A stretch of 64,000 bases of DNA from Paracoccus sp. R12_2 (GCF_017744015.1 NZ_JAGHRA010000003.1:248001-312000); one strand, 5' to 3'. Counted from the first letter of the stretch, positions 53,169 to 63,299 are shown. Notes: generated by a model not told the origin, from the letters alone. Numbers and translations: made by a program.

Positions 53169-55061
53169 TTGGGCAACGCACGCAACCTGGCCTTCTGGGT
53201 CGTCCTGTTCCTGATGATTCTGGCGCTGTTCAACCTGTTCAGCGACGGAACCGCGACGATGAACAGCCGCCAGATCAGCTATTCCGACTTCATCGAACGC
53301 GTGGACAACGATCAGGTCTCGGCGGTGACCATCGACGGCGAGGACCTTCAGATCACCGGCAGTGACGGTCAGCAATATGTCTCGGTCCGGCCGCAGGGCG
53401 AGGAAATCGCCGACAAGCTGATCGCCAAGAATGTCGAGGTGAAGGTCGTCAAGCAGCAGCAGTCGGGCTTCATGTCCCTGCTGGGTGTCTGGCTGCCCTT
53501 CATCCTGCTGATCGGCGTCTGGATCTTCTTCATGAACCGCATGCAGGGCGGCGGCAAAGGCGGCGCGATGGGCTTTGGCAAGTCGCGCGCCAAGCTGCTG
53601 ACCGAAAAGCACGGTCGTGTCACCTTTGACGACGTGGCGGGCATCGACGAGGCCAAGGAGGAACTTGAGGAAATCGTCGAATTCCTGCGCAACCCGCAGA
53701 AATTCAGCCGCCTGGGCGGCAAGATCCCGAAAGGCGCGCTGCTGGTCGGTCCTCCGGGCACCGGCAAGACCCTGCTGGCCCGCGCCATCGCCGGCGAGGC
53801 GGGCGTGCCGTTCTTCACGATTTCGGGTTCGGACTTCGTCGAAATGTTTGTCGGCGTCGGCGCCTCGCGCGTCCGCGACATGTTTGAACAAGCCAAGAAA
53901 AGCGCCCCCTGCATCGTCTTCATCGACGAGATCGACGCCGTGGGCCGGTCACGCGGCGTCGGCATCGGCGGCGGCAATGACGAACGCGAACAGACGCTGA
54001 ACCAGCTGCTGGTCGAGATGGACGGCTTCGAGGCCAATGAGGGCATCATCATCATCGCGGCAACCAACCGCAAGGATGTGCTGGACCCTGCCCTGCTGCG
54101 CCCCGGCCGCTTTGACCGTCAGATCCATGTTCCCAATCCCGATATCAAGGGCCGCGAAAAGATCCTGTCGGTGCATTCCCGCAAGGTGCCGGTCGGCCCC
54201 GATGTCGATCTGCGCATCATCGCACGCGGCACGCCGGGCTTTTCGGGTGCCGACCTGATGAACCTGGTGAACGAGGCGGCGCTGATGGCCGCCCGGATCG
54301 GCCGGCGTTTCGTCAGCATGGAGGATTTCGAGAACGCCAAGGACAAGGTGATGCTGGGCGTCGAGCGCCGCAGCATGGTCCTGACCCCCGAGCAGAAGGA
54401 AAAGACCGCCTATCACGAATCCGGTCACGCCATCGTCGGTCTGTCGATGCCCAAATGCGATCCGGTCTACAAGGCGACGATCATTCCGCGCGGCGGCGCG
54501 CTGGGGATGGTCGTATCGCTGCCCGAAATGGATCGGCTGAATTTCCACAAGGACGAGGCCAAGCAGAAGCTGGCGATGACCATGGCCGGCAAGGCCGCCG
54601 AGATCATCAAGTATGGTGAGGAAGGCGTCAGCAACGGCCCTGCGGGCGACATTCAGCAGGCCAGCCAGCTGGCGCGGGCGATGGTCATGCGCTGGGGCAT
54701 GTCGGACAAGGTCGGCAATATCGACTATGCCGAGGCGCATGAGGGCTATTCCGGCAATACTGGCGGCTTCTCGGTCTCGGCGGCGACGAAGGAGCTGATC
54801 GAACAGGAAGTCCGCGACCTGATCGAGGAAGGCTATGTCGAGGCCCGGCGCGTCCTATTGGAGAAGAACGAGGAATTCGAACGTCTGGCGCAGGGCCTGT
54901 TGGAATTCGAGACGCTGACCGGCGAGGAGATCGGCAAGATCATCCGCGGCGAGGCGCTGGGGGGCGACGACGACACGCCCGGCAGCGGCATTCCCTCGGT
55001 GACGGCGATTTCCAAGGCCGGGAAACCGGCCGCGCCGGGTGGCGATCCCGCCCCTGCCTGA
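53169..55061 (+). CDS. ftsH: ATP-dependent zinc metalloprotease FtsH
   Basis: Membrane AAA+ protease that degrades unassembled membrane proteins and short-lived regulators. 630 residues: two membrane helices near 5-25 and 105-125 with a periplasmic domain between; Walker A GPPGTGKT at 194-201; HESGH zinc motif at 416-420; later metal ligand in the C-terminal protease domain. The start is TTG, supported by GGAGG about 7 bases upstream. It follows tilS with a 57-base gap that holds a candidate RpoH promoter. The strong terminator at 55095 ends the transcript. Confidence 0.95.
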   Translation: MGNARNLAFWVVLFLMILALFNLFSDGTATMNSRQISYSDFIERVDNDQVSAVTIDGEDLQITGSDGQQYVSVRPQGEEIADKLIAKNVEVKVVKQQQSGFMSLLGVWLPFILLIGVWIFFMNRMQGGGKGGAMGFGKSRAKLLTEKHGRVTFDDVAGIDEAKEELEEIVEFLRNPQKFSRLGGKIPKGALLVGPPGTGKTLLARAIAGEAGVPFFTISGSDFVEMFVGVGASRVRDMFEQAKKSAPCIVFIDEIDAVGRSRGVGIGGGNDEREQTLNQLLVEMDGFEANEGIIIIAATNRKDVLDPALLRPGRFDRQIHVPNPDIKGREKILSVHSRKVPVGPDVDLRIIARGTPGFSGADLMNLVNEAALMAARIGRRFVSMEDFENAKDKVMLGVERRSMVLTPEQKEKTAYHESGHAIVGLSMPKCDPVYKATIIPRGGALGMVVSLPEMDRLNFHKDEAKQKLAMTMAGKAAEIIKYGEEGVSNGPAGDIQQASQLARAMVMRWGMSDKVGNIDYAEAHEGYSGNTGGFSVSAATKELIEQEVRDLIEEGYVEARRVLLEKNEEFERLAQGLLEFETLTGEEIGKIIRGEALGGDDDTPGSGIPSVTAISKAGKPAAPGGDPAPA

Positions 55062-55094
55062 CGGTTTTCAGTCAGGATCATGGGACTGAAATGG

Positions 55095-55135
55095 ACGCGG
55101 AGGCAGATCGACGGATCGCCTCCGCGTTTCGCGTT
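55095..55135 (+). terminator. Intrinsic terminator after ftsH
   Basis: ACGCGGAGGC at 55095-55104 pairs with GCCTCCGCGT at 55118-55127; inside it GATC pairs with GATC. T-rich TTTCGCGTTTCTGT follows on the plus strand. A smaller hairpin, CCTGAC and GTCAGG, overlaps the ftsH stop at 55057-55076. On the minus strand no U-tract follows, so it serves ftsH rather than the converging ABC operon. Confidence 0.8.
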
Positions 55136-55176
55136 TCTGTCCCCTTGTCGGGGCATGCACGGGGCATCGCCGCCTT

Positions 55177-55938
55177 TCAGACGGCAACGACCACCGGGTG
55201 GCCCCGGCATTCCTCGACGGCGAGGCTTGTGTCGAACAGATCGCTCAGATCCCGGCTGGTCATCACCTCGGCCCGGGGCCCGCTGCGGACAAGCTGGCCG
55301 TCGCGCAGGCTCAGAACCCAATCAGCGTATCTTGCGGCCATCCCCAGATCATGCAGCACGATCACCACGCCTCGCGCATCCGGGCCGGGCCTGGACAGCG
55401 ACCACAGCCGGTCCATGATGTCGCGCGCATAGCGCGGATCCAGCGCGGAAAGCGGCTCGTCCAACAGCATCCACGGCGTCGCCTGGGCATACGCCATGGC
55501 GACATAGGCACGCTGCCGCTGCCCGCCCGACAGGCTGTCGATGCTGCGCCCTGCCAGTTCCTGCAGGTCGAACTCGGTCAGTGCCGCCTGAACCAGATCC
55601 CTGTCATGCGGGCCGGGACGGCCCCGATGATGCGGCCAGCGACCAAAGCCGACCAGATCGCTGACAGTCAGCCGCGGCACGATCATCGGGCTTTGCGTCA
55701 GCAGCGCGACAAGATGCGCCCGAAGCTGCGGGCGGGCGGCGGCGATATCCGTATCGCCAACCATCACCCGCCCCTGCGCGGCTGGCAGCAGCCCCGCCAT
55801 GGCGTGAAGCAACGTCGATTTTCCGGCCCCGTTCGGTCCGATCAGGGCGGTCAATCCGGTCCGGGGAATTCGCGCCTGCAGTCCGTGCAGGACGGTTCGG
55901 CCATCGCGGTCGATGCACAGGTCTTCCAGATGGATCAT
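55177..55938 (-). CDS. Iron-siderophore ABC transporter ATPase
   Basis: 253 residues of the FecE/FatE group. Walker A GPNGAGKST near residues 34-42, signature LSGGQRQRAYVAMA near 136, Walker B WMLLDEPLSALD near 155. It powers the two permeases encoded just upstream. Stop codon overlaps nothing; start overlaps the preceding permease stop by four bases. Regulation by iron is expected, but no box was recognised. Confidence 0.92.
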   Translation of the reverse strand: MIHLEDLCIDRDGRTVLHGLQARIPRTGLTALIGPNGAGKSTLLHAMAGLLPAAQGRVMVGDTDIAAARPQLRAHLVALLTQSPMIVPRLTVSDLVGFGRWPHHRGRPGPHDRDLVQAALTEFDLQELAGRSIDSLSGGQRQRAYVAMAYAQATPWMLLDEPLSALDPRYARDIMDRLWSLSRPGPDARGVVIVLHDLGMAARYADWVLSLRDGQLVRSGPRAEVMTSRDLSDLFDTSLAVEECRGHPVVVAV

Positions 55939-56879
55939 GTCGGGCGCCTTTTCAGGACAAGAACAAGAAACAGGATGCCGCCCGCGAACTCGACCGCGAC
56001 GGACAGCGTGGATTGCAGCCCCAGCAGTCGTTCATAGACGAACTGTCCCGCGACAAGGATCAGTGCGCCGATCAGGGCAGAGGCGGGAATCAGATAACGA
56101 TGCTCGTGGCGGCGCATCATCGCACCGGCCAATGCTGCGGCCAGAAGGCCCAGAAACGTCACCGGCCCGGCCAGCGCGGTCGCCACGGCCACCAGAACCG
56201 AGATCAGTCCAAGCGTCACCAGCACTAGCCTGTCGTGATCGACCCCCAGCCCCAGTGCGCTGATCCGGCCAAGCAAGGCGACATCCAGCGCCGGCGCCAG
56301 TCGCATCGACAGCGCCAGCACGCCGACGAACAGCGGCGCGGCGATGGCCAGCTTCATCGGCTCGACCGCGCCGAATGTGGCGAAGCTGGCCTGCTGCAGG
56401 ATCGCGAATTCGGACGGATCAAGGATGCGCTGCATGAAGCCTGCAAGACCGCGCATCAATACGCCCAGGATGACCCCGGTCAGGATCAGACGCATCATGT
56501 CGTCGGAGCCGCGGCGCAGGACCCAACCGAACAATGCCAACGAGGCGGCGACCAGGCAGGACGCCTCGATCAGAAATTTCGGCACCGCTGCCAGACCGGT
56601 ATAACCCGTTCCCCCCAGCGTCAGAACAAGCGTCGTCTGCAACAGGATGAACAGCGAATCGAACCCGACGATTCCCGGTGTCAGCAGCCGGTTCGCGGCA
56701 ACGGTCTGGAACATGACGGTCGCCGCGCCGACCGACGCGCCGACCAGCGCAAGGGAAAGCAGTTTGGTCCCGCGCAGCGACAGGATGAAACCGTAGGGCG
56801 CACGCAGCCCCCACAGCAGGAACAGCGCCACCGCCGCCAGCAGCAGCAGGACCAGCAGGGCCAGCCGCCAGCGCATCAT
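55935..56879 (-). CDS. Iron-siderophore ABC transporter permease, FatC/FecD type
   Basis: 314 residues, about nine membrane segments. FecCD-type core MRLILTGVILGVLMRGLAGF near residues 140-160 and ALAGPVTFLGLLAAALAGAM near 240-260. The start ATG overlaps the preceding permease stop as ATGATGA; a longer frame with an upstream ATG is rejected. It forms the pore with the other permease. Confidence 0.92.
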   Translation of the reverse strand: MMRWRLALLVLLLLAAVALFLLWGLRAPYGFILSLRGTKLLSLALVGASVGAATVMFQTVAANRLLTPGIVGFDSLFILLQTTLVLTLGGTGYTGLAAVPKFLIEASCLVAASLALFGWVLRRGSDDMMRLILTGVILGVLMRGLAGFMQRILDPSEFAILQQASFATFGAVEPMKLAIAAPLFVGVLALSMRLAPALDVALLGRISALGLGVDHDRLVLVTLGLISVLVAVATALAGPVTFLGLLAAALAGAMMRRHEHRYLIPASALIGALILVAGQFVYERLLGLQSTLSVAVEFAGGILFLVLVLKRRPT

Positions 56880-57832
56880 CGCGATCCGGCGGGTCGCGGC
56901 GCCGCGTGGATCAGCCACAGGAACAATCCGGCCCCGGCGACCGCGACGATCGTCGAGGCCGGGATTTCATAGGGCCAGCGGATCACCCGTCCCAGAATGT
57001 CCGCGGCCAGCAGCAGCCCGCCCCCTGCAACCGCGATCAGCGGCAGGTTCGCGCGAAGATTGTCACCACGCCAGCGCGAGACGATATTGGGCACCACCAG
57101 CCCCACGAACGGCATCGATCCGACCGTCACCACCACCGCCGCGATGGTCGCGGCCACGATGCAAAGCGCCACCAGCATCGTCTGACGGGCGTTCAGGCCA
57201 AGGCTGGTCGCGTGATCCTCGCCCATGCCCAACAGGGTGATCCGGTCGGCAAAGAAATACAGCACACCGGCAAGCCCCGCGATCAGCCAGAGAAGCTCGT
57301 ATCGCCCGCGCAGCACACCCGAGAATTCGCCGGTCTGCCAGACACCCAGATATTGCATCAGATCCGCGTTCCACGCGAACCAGGTCGCAGTCGACCCCAG
57401 GATGCCGCCCATGCCGAACACGCCGCCATAGATCAGCCCGACCAGGGGCAACAGCATCGGATCCTGTCGGGGCACGTGCCGGGCCAGCAGCAGGAACACC
57501 GCCATTCCCGCCATCGCGGCGACCGAGGCTGCAGCCATCTTGGCCATGATCGGCGCGCCCGGCAGGATCAGCGTGATCGCCAGAAGGCCCAGCATCGCGG
57601 CTTCGGGCGTGCCGGTCAGGCCGGGTTCGACCAGACGGTTCTGCACGGCAAGCTGGACCACGGCCCCGCTCAGCGCCAGCCCCGCCCCGGCCAGCAAGGC
57701 GGCGGCGGTGCGCGGGATCCGGCTGACCGCGATGACCAGCCCGGTATCCGCATCGCCGCCCAGATCAGCCGCGCCGATGCCAAGGCTGAGCCCGATAAGC
57801 AGCAGCAGGCCCATGAAGATGGCCAAACGCAT
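56876..57832 (-). CDS. Iron-siderophore ABC transporter permease, FatD/FecC type
   Basis: 318 residues, about nine membrane segments. It shows the FecCD signature SRIPRTAAALLAGAGLALSG near residues 37-56 and VGSMPFVGLVVPNIVSRW near 235-252. It starts 1 base after the binding-protein stop, with no hairpin between them, unlike the other ABC operons in the window. Confidence 0.92.
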   Translation of the reverse strand: MRLAIFMGLLLLIGLSLGIGAADLGGDADTGLVIAVSRIPRTAAALLAGAGLALSGAVVQLAVQNRLVEPGLTGTPEAAMLGLLAITLILPGAPIMAKMAAASVAAMAGMAVFLLLARHVPRQDPMLLPLVGLIYGGVFGMGGILGSTATWFAWNADLMQYLGVWQTGEFSGVLRGRYELLWLIAGLAGVLYFFADRITLLGMGEDHATSLGLNARQTMLVALCIVAATIAAVVVTVGSMPFVGLVVPNIVSRWRGDNLRANLPLIAVAGGGLLLAADILGRVIRWPYEIPASTIVAVAGAGLFLWLIHAAPRPAGSR

Positions 57833-57833
57833 C

Positions 57834-58733
57834 TCAGCTGTCCGCGGCGGCCGAAAACACCTCGATCATCTGGTCCAGTGTCATCATGGTCGCCTGATAG
57901 CCGCCGCCGGACAGATACATCGCGGCACTATCCAGATAGACGATCTGCCCCTTCTGCGCCGCGGTGGTGCCCGCGATCAGCGGATTGTCCAGCGTCGCCG
58001 CCGCAGCCTCGCCGCTTTGGCCGATCGCCGCGCCACGGTCGATCACCAGCAGCCAGTCGGGATCGACATCCGCGACGAACTCGAACGAGACAGCCTCGCC
58101 GTGATTGGCCGCGGTCATGCCAGGACGAGCCTCGGGCAGACCCAGCCGCTGATGCAGCCAGCCAAATCGGGAATGCGCTCCATAGGCCGAGATCTTGCCG
58201 CCATTCGTCATCAGGATCAGGGCATCGCCCTTTCCGGCAACAGCGTTTCTGGCCGCCTCCAACCGCTGCTCAAGCTGCGCTTGCAGCACCTTGGCACGAT
58301 CCTGCCTGCCAAAGATCGCGCCATATGCGGCCAGCCGGGATTCCGCCTCGGCCACCAGATCCTCGCCCGGAATCGTCATGTCCAGCGTCGGCGCGATGGC
58401 TGACAACGCCTTGACCTGACCCTGAGAACGGCCACCGGCCACGATCAGTTGCGGGGCCATCGCCGCGATTGATTCGAAATCTGGTTCGAACAACGTTCCC
58501 ACCGTCGGGGCCGTCATCGCCTGTGCCAGATAGGCAGGCGGCTTGATGTCGGGGACGCCGTCAACCGTCACGTCCAGCGCGGCCAGCGTGTCGATCGCGG
58601 CCAGATCCAGCACGACGACTGGCTTGGGCTGCACCGGGGCGCTGACCTCACCGGCCGCGGTTGGGATCGTGACCTGTTCCGCCACGGCGGAAATCGGCAT
58701 CGCCAGCGCAAGCATACAGGCTATCGCCTTCAT
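57834..58733 (-). CDS. Iron-siderophore periplasmic binding protein, FatB/YclQ-like
   Basis: 299 residues with a signal peptide (MKAIACMLALAMPISAVAEQ) and a siderophore-binding fold: VVVLDLAAIDTLAALDVTVDG near residues 39-59, FEPDFESIAAMAPQLIVAGGRS near 81-102, and DPDWLLVIDRGAAIG near 215-229. The PKPVVVLDLAAIDTL start and the order binding protein, permease, permease, ATPase match FatBCDE, CeuBCDE and YclNOPQ, which carry catecholate or anguibactin-type siderophores. The actual ligand is not determined. It is transcribed after a 141-base spacer. Confidence 0.88.
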   Translation of the reverse strand: MKAIACMLALAMPISAVAEQVTIPTAAGEVSAPVQPKPVVVLDLAAIDTLAALDVTVDGVPDIKPPAYLAQAMTAPTVGTLFEPDFESIAAMAPQLIVAGGRSQGQVKALSAIAPTLDMTIPGEDLVAEAESRLAAYGAIFGRQDRAKVLQAQLEQRLEAARNAVAGKGDALILMTNGGKISAYGAHSRFGWLHQRLGLPEARPGMTAANHGEAVSFEFVADVDPDWLLVIDRGAAIGQSGEAAAATLDNPLIAGTTAAQKGQIVYLDSAAMYLSGGGYQATMMTLDQMIEVFSAAADS

Positions 58734-58831
58734 CCTTCGTCTCCTTGCTGAATCGGGTCCGCACGGACGAGGCCGCCAGATTGCCGACTAAAAAACTCGG
58801 AAACAAGCAGAATGCAAGGCCTGTCGTCACG

Positions 58832-58857
58832 ATACCGGCCCCACGCAGGGCCAGTAT
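58832..58857. terminator. Hairpin between pheT and the siderophore operon
   Basis: GGCCC at 58837-58841 pairs with GGGCC at 58848-58852 around CACGCA, extended outward by ATAC/GTAT after a C-A mismatch. It is in the 141-base gap after the pheT stop. No U-tract on the minus strand, so it may be a weak terminator or only a stabilising fold. I see no obvious Fur or Irr box in the gap. Confidence 0.45.
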
Positions 58858-58874
58858 CCCCATCCACATGCCGG

Positions 58875-61262
58875 TCAGGTGCGCAGGACGCCGCCCGTGG
58901 CCTTCTGGACCTTGTCGATGATCTTCTGGCTGACCGCCTCGATCTCGGAATCGGTCAGTGTCTTGTCACGCGGCTGCAGTCGCGCGGTGATCGCGACGGA
59001 TTTGCGACCGTCCTCAAGCCCGGTGAACTGGTCGAAAACGGTCACGCTGTGGATCAGCGCCTTGTCGGCCCCCTGGGCTGCATTGACCAGCGACAGCGCC
59101 TCGACGCCGGGATCGACGACGAAAGCGAAATCGCGTTCGACGGCCTGCAGCTCTGAGATTTCCAACGCCGGGCGCGAGGCGGTCTTGGCCTTCGGGAACG
59201 GAATATTCGCGATCCGGATGGTGAAGGCCACGGCAGGACCCTTCACGTCCATCTCGCGCAGCACCTTGGGATGGATCTCGCCGAAACTGGCCAGCAGGTT
59301 CGGACCCAGCGCGACATTGCCCGCGCGGCCCGGATGCCACCAGCCATCCAGCTTGCGGTTGATCTGTGCCTTGGCCGGCGCGCCGAGCGTGGACAGCACG
59401 GATTCGGCGTCCGCCTTGGCGTCGTACAGATCCACCTTTCGGCGGCTTCCGAACGGATCACGCGGCGCGTTCGATCCGACCAGCAGGCCGGTCAACTGCG
59501 TCGCCTGTTCGCCCGGCTCGCCGCCTGCGAAGACCGGACCGATCTCGAACAGTGCCAGATCGGCGAACCCGCGCGCCTGATTACGCGCCGCCGCGGCCAG
59601 CAGGCCCGGCAGAAGGTCGGGCCGCAGATGGGTCATCTCGCTGCTGATCGGGTTCTCGACTCGTACGGCATCGCCGCCCCCGCCGAATAGGGCCGCCGCA
59701 GCTTCGTCGATGAAGCTGTAGGTCACGCATTCGTTGTACCCCAGCGCGGCGGCCTGCCGGCGCGCCGCCTTCTCGCGGATCTGCAAGGGCGTCAGGATCG
59801 GCTTCGGCACACCGGGCTGCGGACGCGGCAGAGGTTTGCCCTCCAGCTTGGTCAGGCTGGCGATACGGGCGATCTCCTCGACCAGATCGGCCTCGCCCAG
59901 CACATCGGGGCGCCAGGACGGCACATGCGCCATGTCGTCCGCTAGCCGGAAGCCAAGTGCCTGCAGCGTGGCACGCTGGGTTTCGGGGGAAATCTCAAGG
60001 CCGACCAAACTGGTGGTTCTGGCCGGGTCCAGGCGGTAGGCGCGGTCCGTGACCGGAGTCTCTCCGGCGGTCACGATCTCGGACGCCTCTCCACCGCAAA
60101 GATCGATCACCATTTGCGTCGCAAGATCAAGTCCATGCAACGTGAAGTTAGGATCGATTCCACGTTCGAAACGATATCGCGCGTCAGAGTTGATCTTCAG
60201 CGCGCGGCCCGTCGTGGCGGTGCTGATCGGGTCGAAATAGGCGGCCTCGATGAACACATCCGTGGTGTCGTCGTCGGCACCGGACGCAGCACCGCCCATG
60301 ATTCCGGCGATGCTTTCGGGGCCGGACTCGTCGCAGATCACGACGGCATGGGCAGGCAGATCATAGGTCTTGTCGTCCAGCGCCACGATGCGTTCGCCCT
60401 CGCGGGCGGCGCGCAGGGTCAGGTTGCCCTTGACCTTTGCCGCGTCGAACACATGCAGCGGTCGATTCAGATCGTAAGTGAAGAAGTTGGTGATATCGAC
60501 CAGCATGTTGATCGGCCGCAGCCCGATGGCCCGAAGCCGTTTTTGCAGCCAGTCCGGGCTTGCGCCGTTGCTGACGCCGCGCACCACACGGCCACTGAAG
60601 AACGGCGCCTTGTCAGCGACTTCCGGCTCGATCTTCACGTCGATCGGACATGGGAAGCCCGGCGTGACCTTGGCCTTGGGCACCGGCTTCAGCGTTCCAA
60701 GACCGCGCGCGGCCAGATCCCGCGCGATGCCATGCACGCCAAGCGCATCGGGTCGGTTGGGCGTGATCTTCACATAGATCATCGGGTCGATCTTCTCGGG
60801 CGCATTGCCGGCCAGCCAATCGACAAATCGCTGCCCGACCTCGCCCGAGGGCAGTTCGATGATGCCGTCATGTTCATCGGACAGTTCAAGTTCGCGTTCG
60901 GACGCCATCATGCCATGGCTTTCCACGCCGCGAATCTTGCCTACGCCAAGCGTCACGTCGATGCCGGGCACATAGTCGCCGGGTTTGGCCAGAACGACCG
61001 TGATCCCTGCGCGGGCGTTCGGTGCGCCGCACACGATCTGCTTCTCACCCTCGTCGGTCAGCACGCGACAGACCTGCAGCCGGTCGGCATCGGGATGCTG
61101 GCTTGCGTCCAGCACCTTGGCCAGCGTGAAGGTCTTCAGCCTGGCGGCCGGATCTGCCACCTCTTCGACCTCGAGGCCCAGATCGGTCAGCGCCTCGGTG
61201 ATCTCACCCAGGGTCGCGTTGGTGTCGAGATGCTCTTTGAGCCAGGAAAGCGTGAATTTCAT
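58875..61262 (-). CDS. pheT: Phenylalanine-tRNA ligase beta subunit
   Basis: 795 residues, full length. Domains in order: N-terminal helix and tRNA-binding OB fold (VCRVLTDEGEKQIVCGAPNA near 65-84), B3/B4 editing region near 210-385, B5 domain near 400-475, catalytic-like domain near 480-690, and the C-terminal FDX-ACB anticodon-binding domain (ELQAVERDFAFVVDPGVEAL near 700-719). It charges tRNA(Phe) together with PheS. The partner pheS, usually directly upstream, is not in the window; upstream is a 222-base gap and a divergent TM2 gene. Confidence 0.96.
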   Translation of the reverse strand: MKFTLSWLKEHLDTNATLGEITEALTDLGLEVEEVADPAARLKTFTLAKVLDASQHPDADRLQVCRVLTDEGEKQIVCGAPNARAGITVVLAKPGDYVPGIDVTLGVGKIRGVESHGMMASERELELSDEHDGIIELPSGEVGQRFVDWLAGNAPEKIDPMIYVKITPNRPDALGVHGIARDLAARGLGTLKPVPKAKVTPGFPCPIDVKIEPEVADKAPFFSGRVVRGVSNGASPDWLQKRLRAIGLRPINMLVDITNFFTYDLNRPLHVFDAAKVKGNLTLRAAREGERIVALDDKTYDLPAHAVVICDESGPESIAGIMGGAASGADDDTTDVFIEAAYFDPISTATTGRALKINSDARYRFERGIDPNFTLHGLDLATQMVIDLCGGEASEIVTAGETPVTDRAYRLDPARTTSLVGLEISPETQRATLQALGFRLADDMAHVPSWRPDVLGEADLVEEIARIASLTKLEGKPLPRPQPGVPKPILTPLQIREKAARRQAAALGYNECVTYSFIDEAAAALFGGGGDAVRVENPISSEMTHLRPDLLPGLLAAAARNQARGFADLALFEIGPVFAGGEPGEQATQLTGLLVGSNAPRDPFGSRRKVDLYDAKADAESVLSTLGAPAKAQINRKLDGWWHPGRAGNVALGPNLLASFGEIHPKVLREMDVKGPAVAFTIRIANIPFPKAKTASRPALEISELQAVERDFAFVVDPGVEALSLVNAAQGADKALIHSVTVFDQFTGLEDGRKSVAITARLQPRDKTLTDSEIEAVSQKIIDKVQKATGGVLRT

Positions 61263-61484
61263 GTCGCAACCGTTCGTTCGGGTCCGCGCCCGTCAACCTT
61301 TGCCCGGTTCCCTAGCGCATGGCGCGGCGGAATGGTAGGGCGCGCCGCGATTTGGCCCCAAGCGTCCGAGCGGCATTCATCAGAGAACACCATCAGACCG
61401 CGCGGCTTGCGGATCGCCCTTGGCGCACTATCTAATGTAAGGGGGCGCAACATCGGCCCCGCAGGATGTGAGGATTGAAGACCG

Positions 61485-61805
61485 ATGAACACGGGCCAGC
61501 AACTGTTGATCGAGCAGCGCGTCACGAACGAGGCGAAATCGCCCTTCGTGGCCTACCTGCTGGCGATCCTTCTTTGGGGATTTGGTGCGCACAGATTCTA
61601 TCTGGGCCGCTATATGAGCGGCTTTCTGATGCTGCTGCTGTGGGGCGTCGGATGGCTGACCGCGCCGATCCTGATCGGCTGGGTGCCCATCGCCTTCGTC
61701 AGCATCTGGGCGCTGATTGACCTGTTCCTGATCCCCGGCATGATCCGCGAGGATCAGGCGGTGCTGCGACAGCGCCTGTCCGCAGAAGCCGCCGGCTATC
61801 GCTGA
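61485..61805 (+). CDS. TM2-domain membrane protein
   Basis: 106 residues with the TM2 fold: two membrane helices, first LLAILLWGFGAHRFYLGRYM near residues 25-44 and second about 60-85, with the diagnostic FGAHRFYLGR between strand and helix. Its function is not established in bacteria. The 3' end overlaps the converging thioesterase gene by 10 bases. The ATG is preceded by GTGAGGATTGAAGACCG. Confidence 0.85.
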   Translation: MNTGQQLLIEQRVTNEAKSPFVAYLLAILLWGFGAHRFYLGRYMSGFLMLLLWGVGWLTAPILIGWVPIAFVSIWALIDLFLIPGMIREDQAVLRQRLSAEAAGYR

Positions 61806-62248
61806 TCGTGCTCGGGCTGGCTGTCCGCAAGACCTGACTGGTCGATCGGACGCGCCCGCCCGTCGTCATCCAGCGCAACAAAGGTGAAGGTGGCCTGTGT
61901 CACCTTCTCGCTGGCTTCTTGTTCCCGCTGCCGACGCCATGCCTGAACACGGATATGCATCGAACTGCGGCCGACCCGGACCAGATCCGCGAACAGGGAA
62001 ACCTCGTCGCCGACCTTGACCGGGCGCAGGAATTTCATCCCCTCGACGGCGATTGTCGCGCTGCGCCCGCGTGCGGTCAGGGCCGCCACGGTACCTGCGG
62101 CAAGGTCCATCTGGCTCATCAGCCACCCGCCGAAGATATCGCCCGCAGGATTGGTGTCGGCGGGCATCGCGATGGTGCGGATCGTCGGGCTGCGGCGCGG
62201 CGGCCGGTCCTGCTGCGCGGACTCATCGTCCAGATCGTCCGGTGGCAT
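61796..62248 (-). CDS. Acyl-CoA thioesterase, YciA-like hotdog protein
   Basis: 150 residues; hotdog-fold signature MPADTNPAGDIFGGWLMSQMD near residues 28-48 contains the active-site aspartate, and FLRPVKVGDEVSLFADLVRVG near 73-93 follows. The ATG at 62248 sits 5 bases after GGAAG; a GTG one codon earlier is possible. YciA-type enzymes hydrolyse a broad range of acyl-CoA esters. Ends 10 bases inside the TM2 gene on the other strand. Confidence 0.87.
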   Translation of the reverse strand: MPPDDLDDESAQQDRPPRRSPTIRTIAMPADTNPAGDIFGGWLMSQMDLAAGTVAALTARGRSATIAVEGMKFLRPVKVGDEVSLFADLVRVGRSSMHIRVQAWRRQREQEASEKVTQATFTFVALDDDGRARPIDQSGLADSQPEHDQR

Positions 62249-62315
62249 CACGGCTTCCTTTTGCGTGGCGTCTTTCGATCATCGCGCATTTCGCCATCCG
62301 CGCAAGCAATCACGC

Positions 62316-63299
62316 CTAAAGCCAGTTCTTCCATCGCAGGAAAAGCCAGATCCCGACCGCCGTGCACAACATCATTCCCAGCGCCATGGGATAACCCCAT
62401 GGCATGTCCAGTTCCGGCATGTTGGTAAAGTTCATTCCATAGATGCTGGCGATCAGCGTCGGCGGCAGGAACAGGGCTGCGACCACCGACAGGATTCGGA
62501 CCGTGTTGTTCTGTTCCAGATTGATCATGCCCAGCGTCGTGTCCACGGTCAGGCTGACCCGCGATGACAGGAAGTCCGCGTGCACCTCCAGCGCCTGGAC
62601 ATCGCGGAACTGCCCCTTGATGACCGGACGCAGCTTGCCGCTTTCGCTTCGTTCGTCGATGACCGAGATATAGAACGCCAGGATCCGCTCGACCGTCAGC
62701 AGCCCCAACCGGACGCGGGCCATCAGTTCGGCCTCGCGGCCCACGATGCTGAGGGCCTGGCGCAACCGATCCGCGCTGCCGCGTCCAGTCCTGCCGGTCC
62801 CGCCGGATGTGCGGGCCTCGAAGACACCCGCACTTGTTTCATCCAGCACCCTGCCCGCTCCTTCCAGGATATCCGCAAGCCGGGCGATGATTTCCTCGAT
62901 CAGGCCCAGAAACAGCCGGTCCGCGGTCCCGCAGCCCAGGGTCGAGCGTTCGGCACGTTCGGGAAATGTCAGGAACGGTCTGGGCGAATGGTGACGAACG
63001 GTCACCAATCGCTGCTTTGACAGGATGAAGCTGACCGGCATGGCGGCGCGAACGCCGTCGGCGCGCTCTCCGGGCAGGACGGCGGTCATGTAGTCCATGC
63101 CGTTTTCACGATACAGCCGGTTCGAGATCTCGATCTCTTCCATATCGGCCAGGGTGGGAACGTCCACGCCCATGGTCCGCAGCACCGCGATCTCGTTATC
63201 GCTTGGCTTGATCAGATCGATCCAGTCGGCTTGGCTCAGATCAGCGTCACGGTCCAGCCGGACGATGCGGCCGTTTCGTGTGGCGTAGGCATAAAGCAT
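62316..63299 (-). CDS. corA: Magnesium/cobalt transporter CorA
   Basis: 327 residues. A large N-terminal cytoplasmic domain ends in a long helix, then two membrane helices at the C-terminus, with the channel motif GMN at residues 288-290 in YGMNFTNMPELD. The final charged WKNWL is typical. The family forms a pentamer that passes Mg2+. A GGAGAGACG ribosome site precedes the ATG. Co2+ or Ni2+ transport is also possible. Confidence 0.94.
   Translation of the reverse strand: MLYAYATRNGRIVRLDRDADLSQADWIDLIKPSDNEIAVLRTMGVDVPTLADMEEIEISNRLYRENGMDYMTAVLPGERADGVRAAMPVSFILSKQRLVTVRHHSPRPFLTFPERAERSTLGCGTADRLFLGLIEEIIARLADILEGAGRVLDETSAGVFEARTSGGTGRTGRGSADRLRQALSIVGREAELMARVRLGLLTVERILAFYISVIDERSESGKLRPVIKGQFRDVQALEVHADFLSSRVSLTVDTTLGMINLEQNNTVRILSVVAALFLPPTLIASIYGMNFTNMPELDMPWGYPMALGMMLCTAVGIWLFLRWKNWL

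Noticed and set aside
58734..58874. Fur, Irr or RirA box before the siderophore importer
   Set aside because: I found no convincing AT-rich palindrome in the 141-base gap; a profile scan would be needed.
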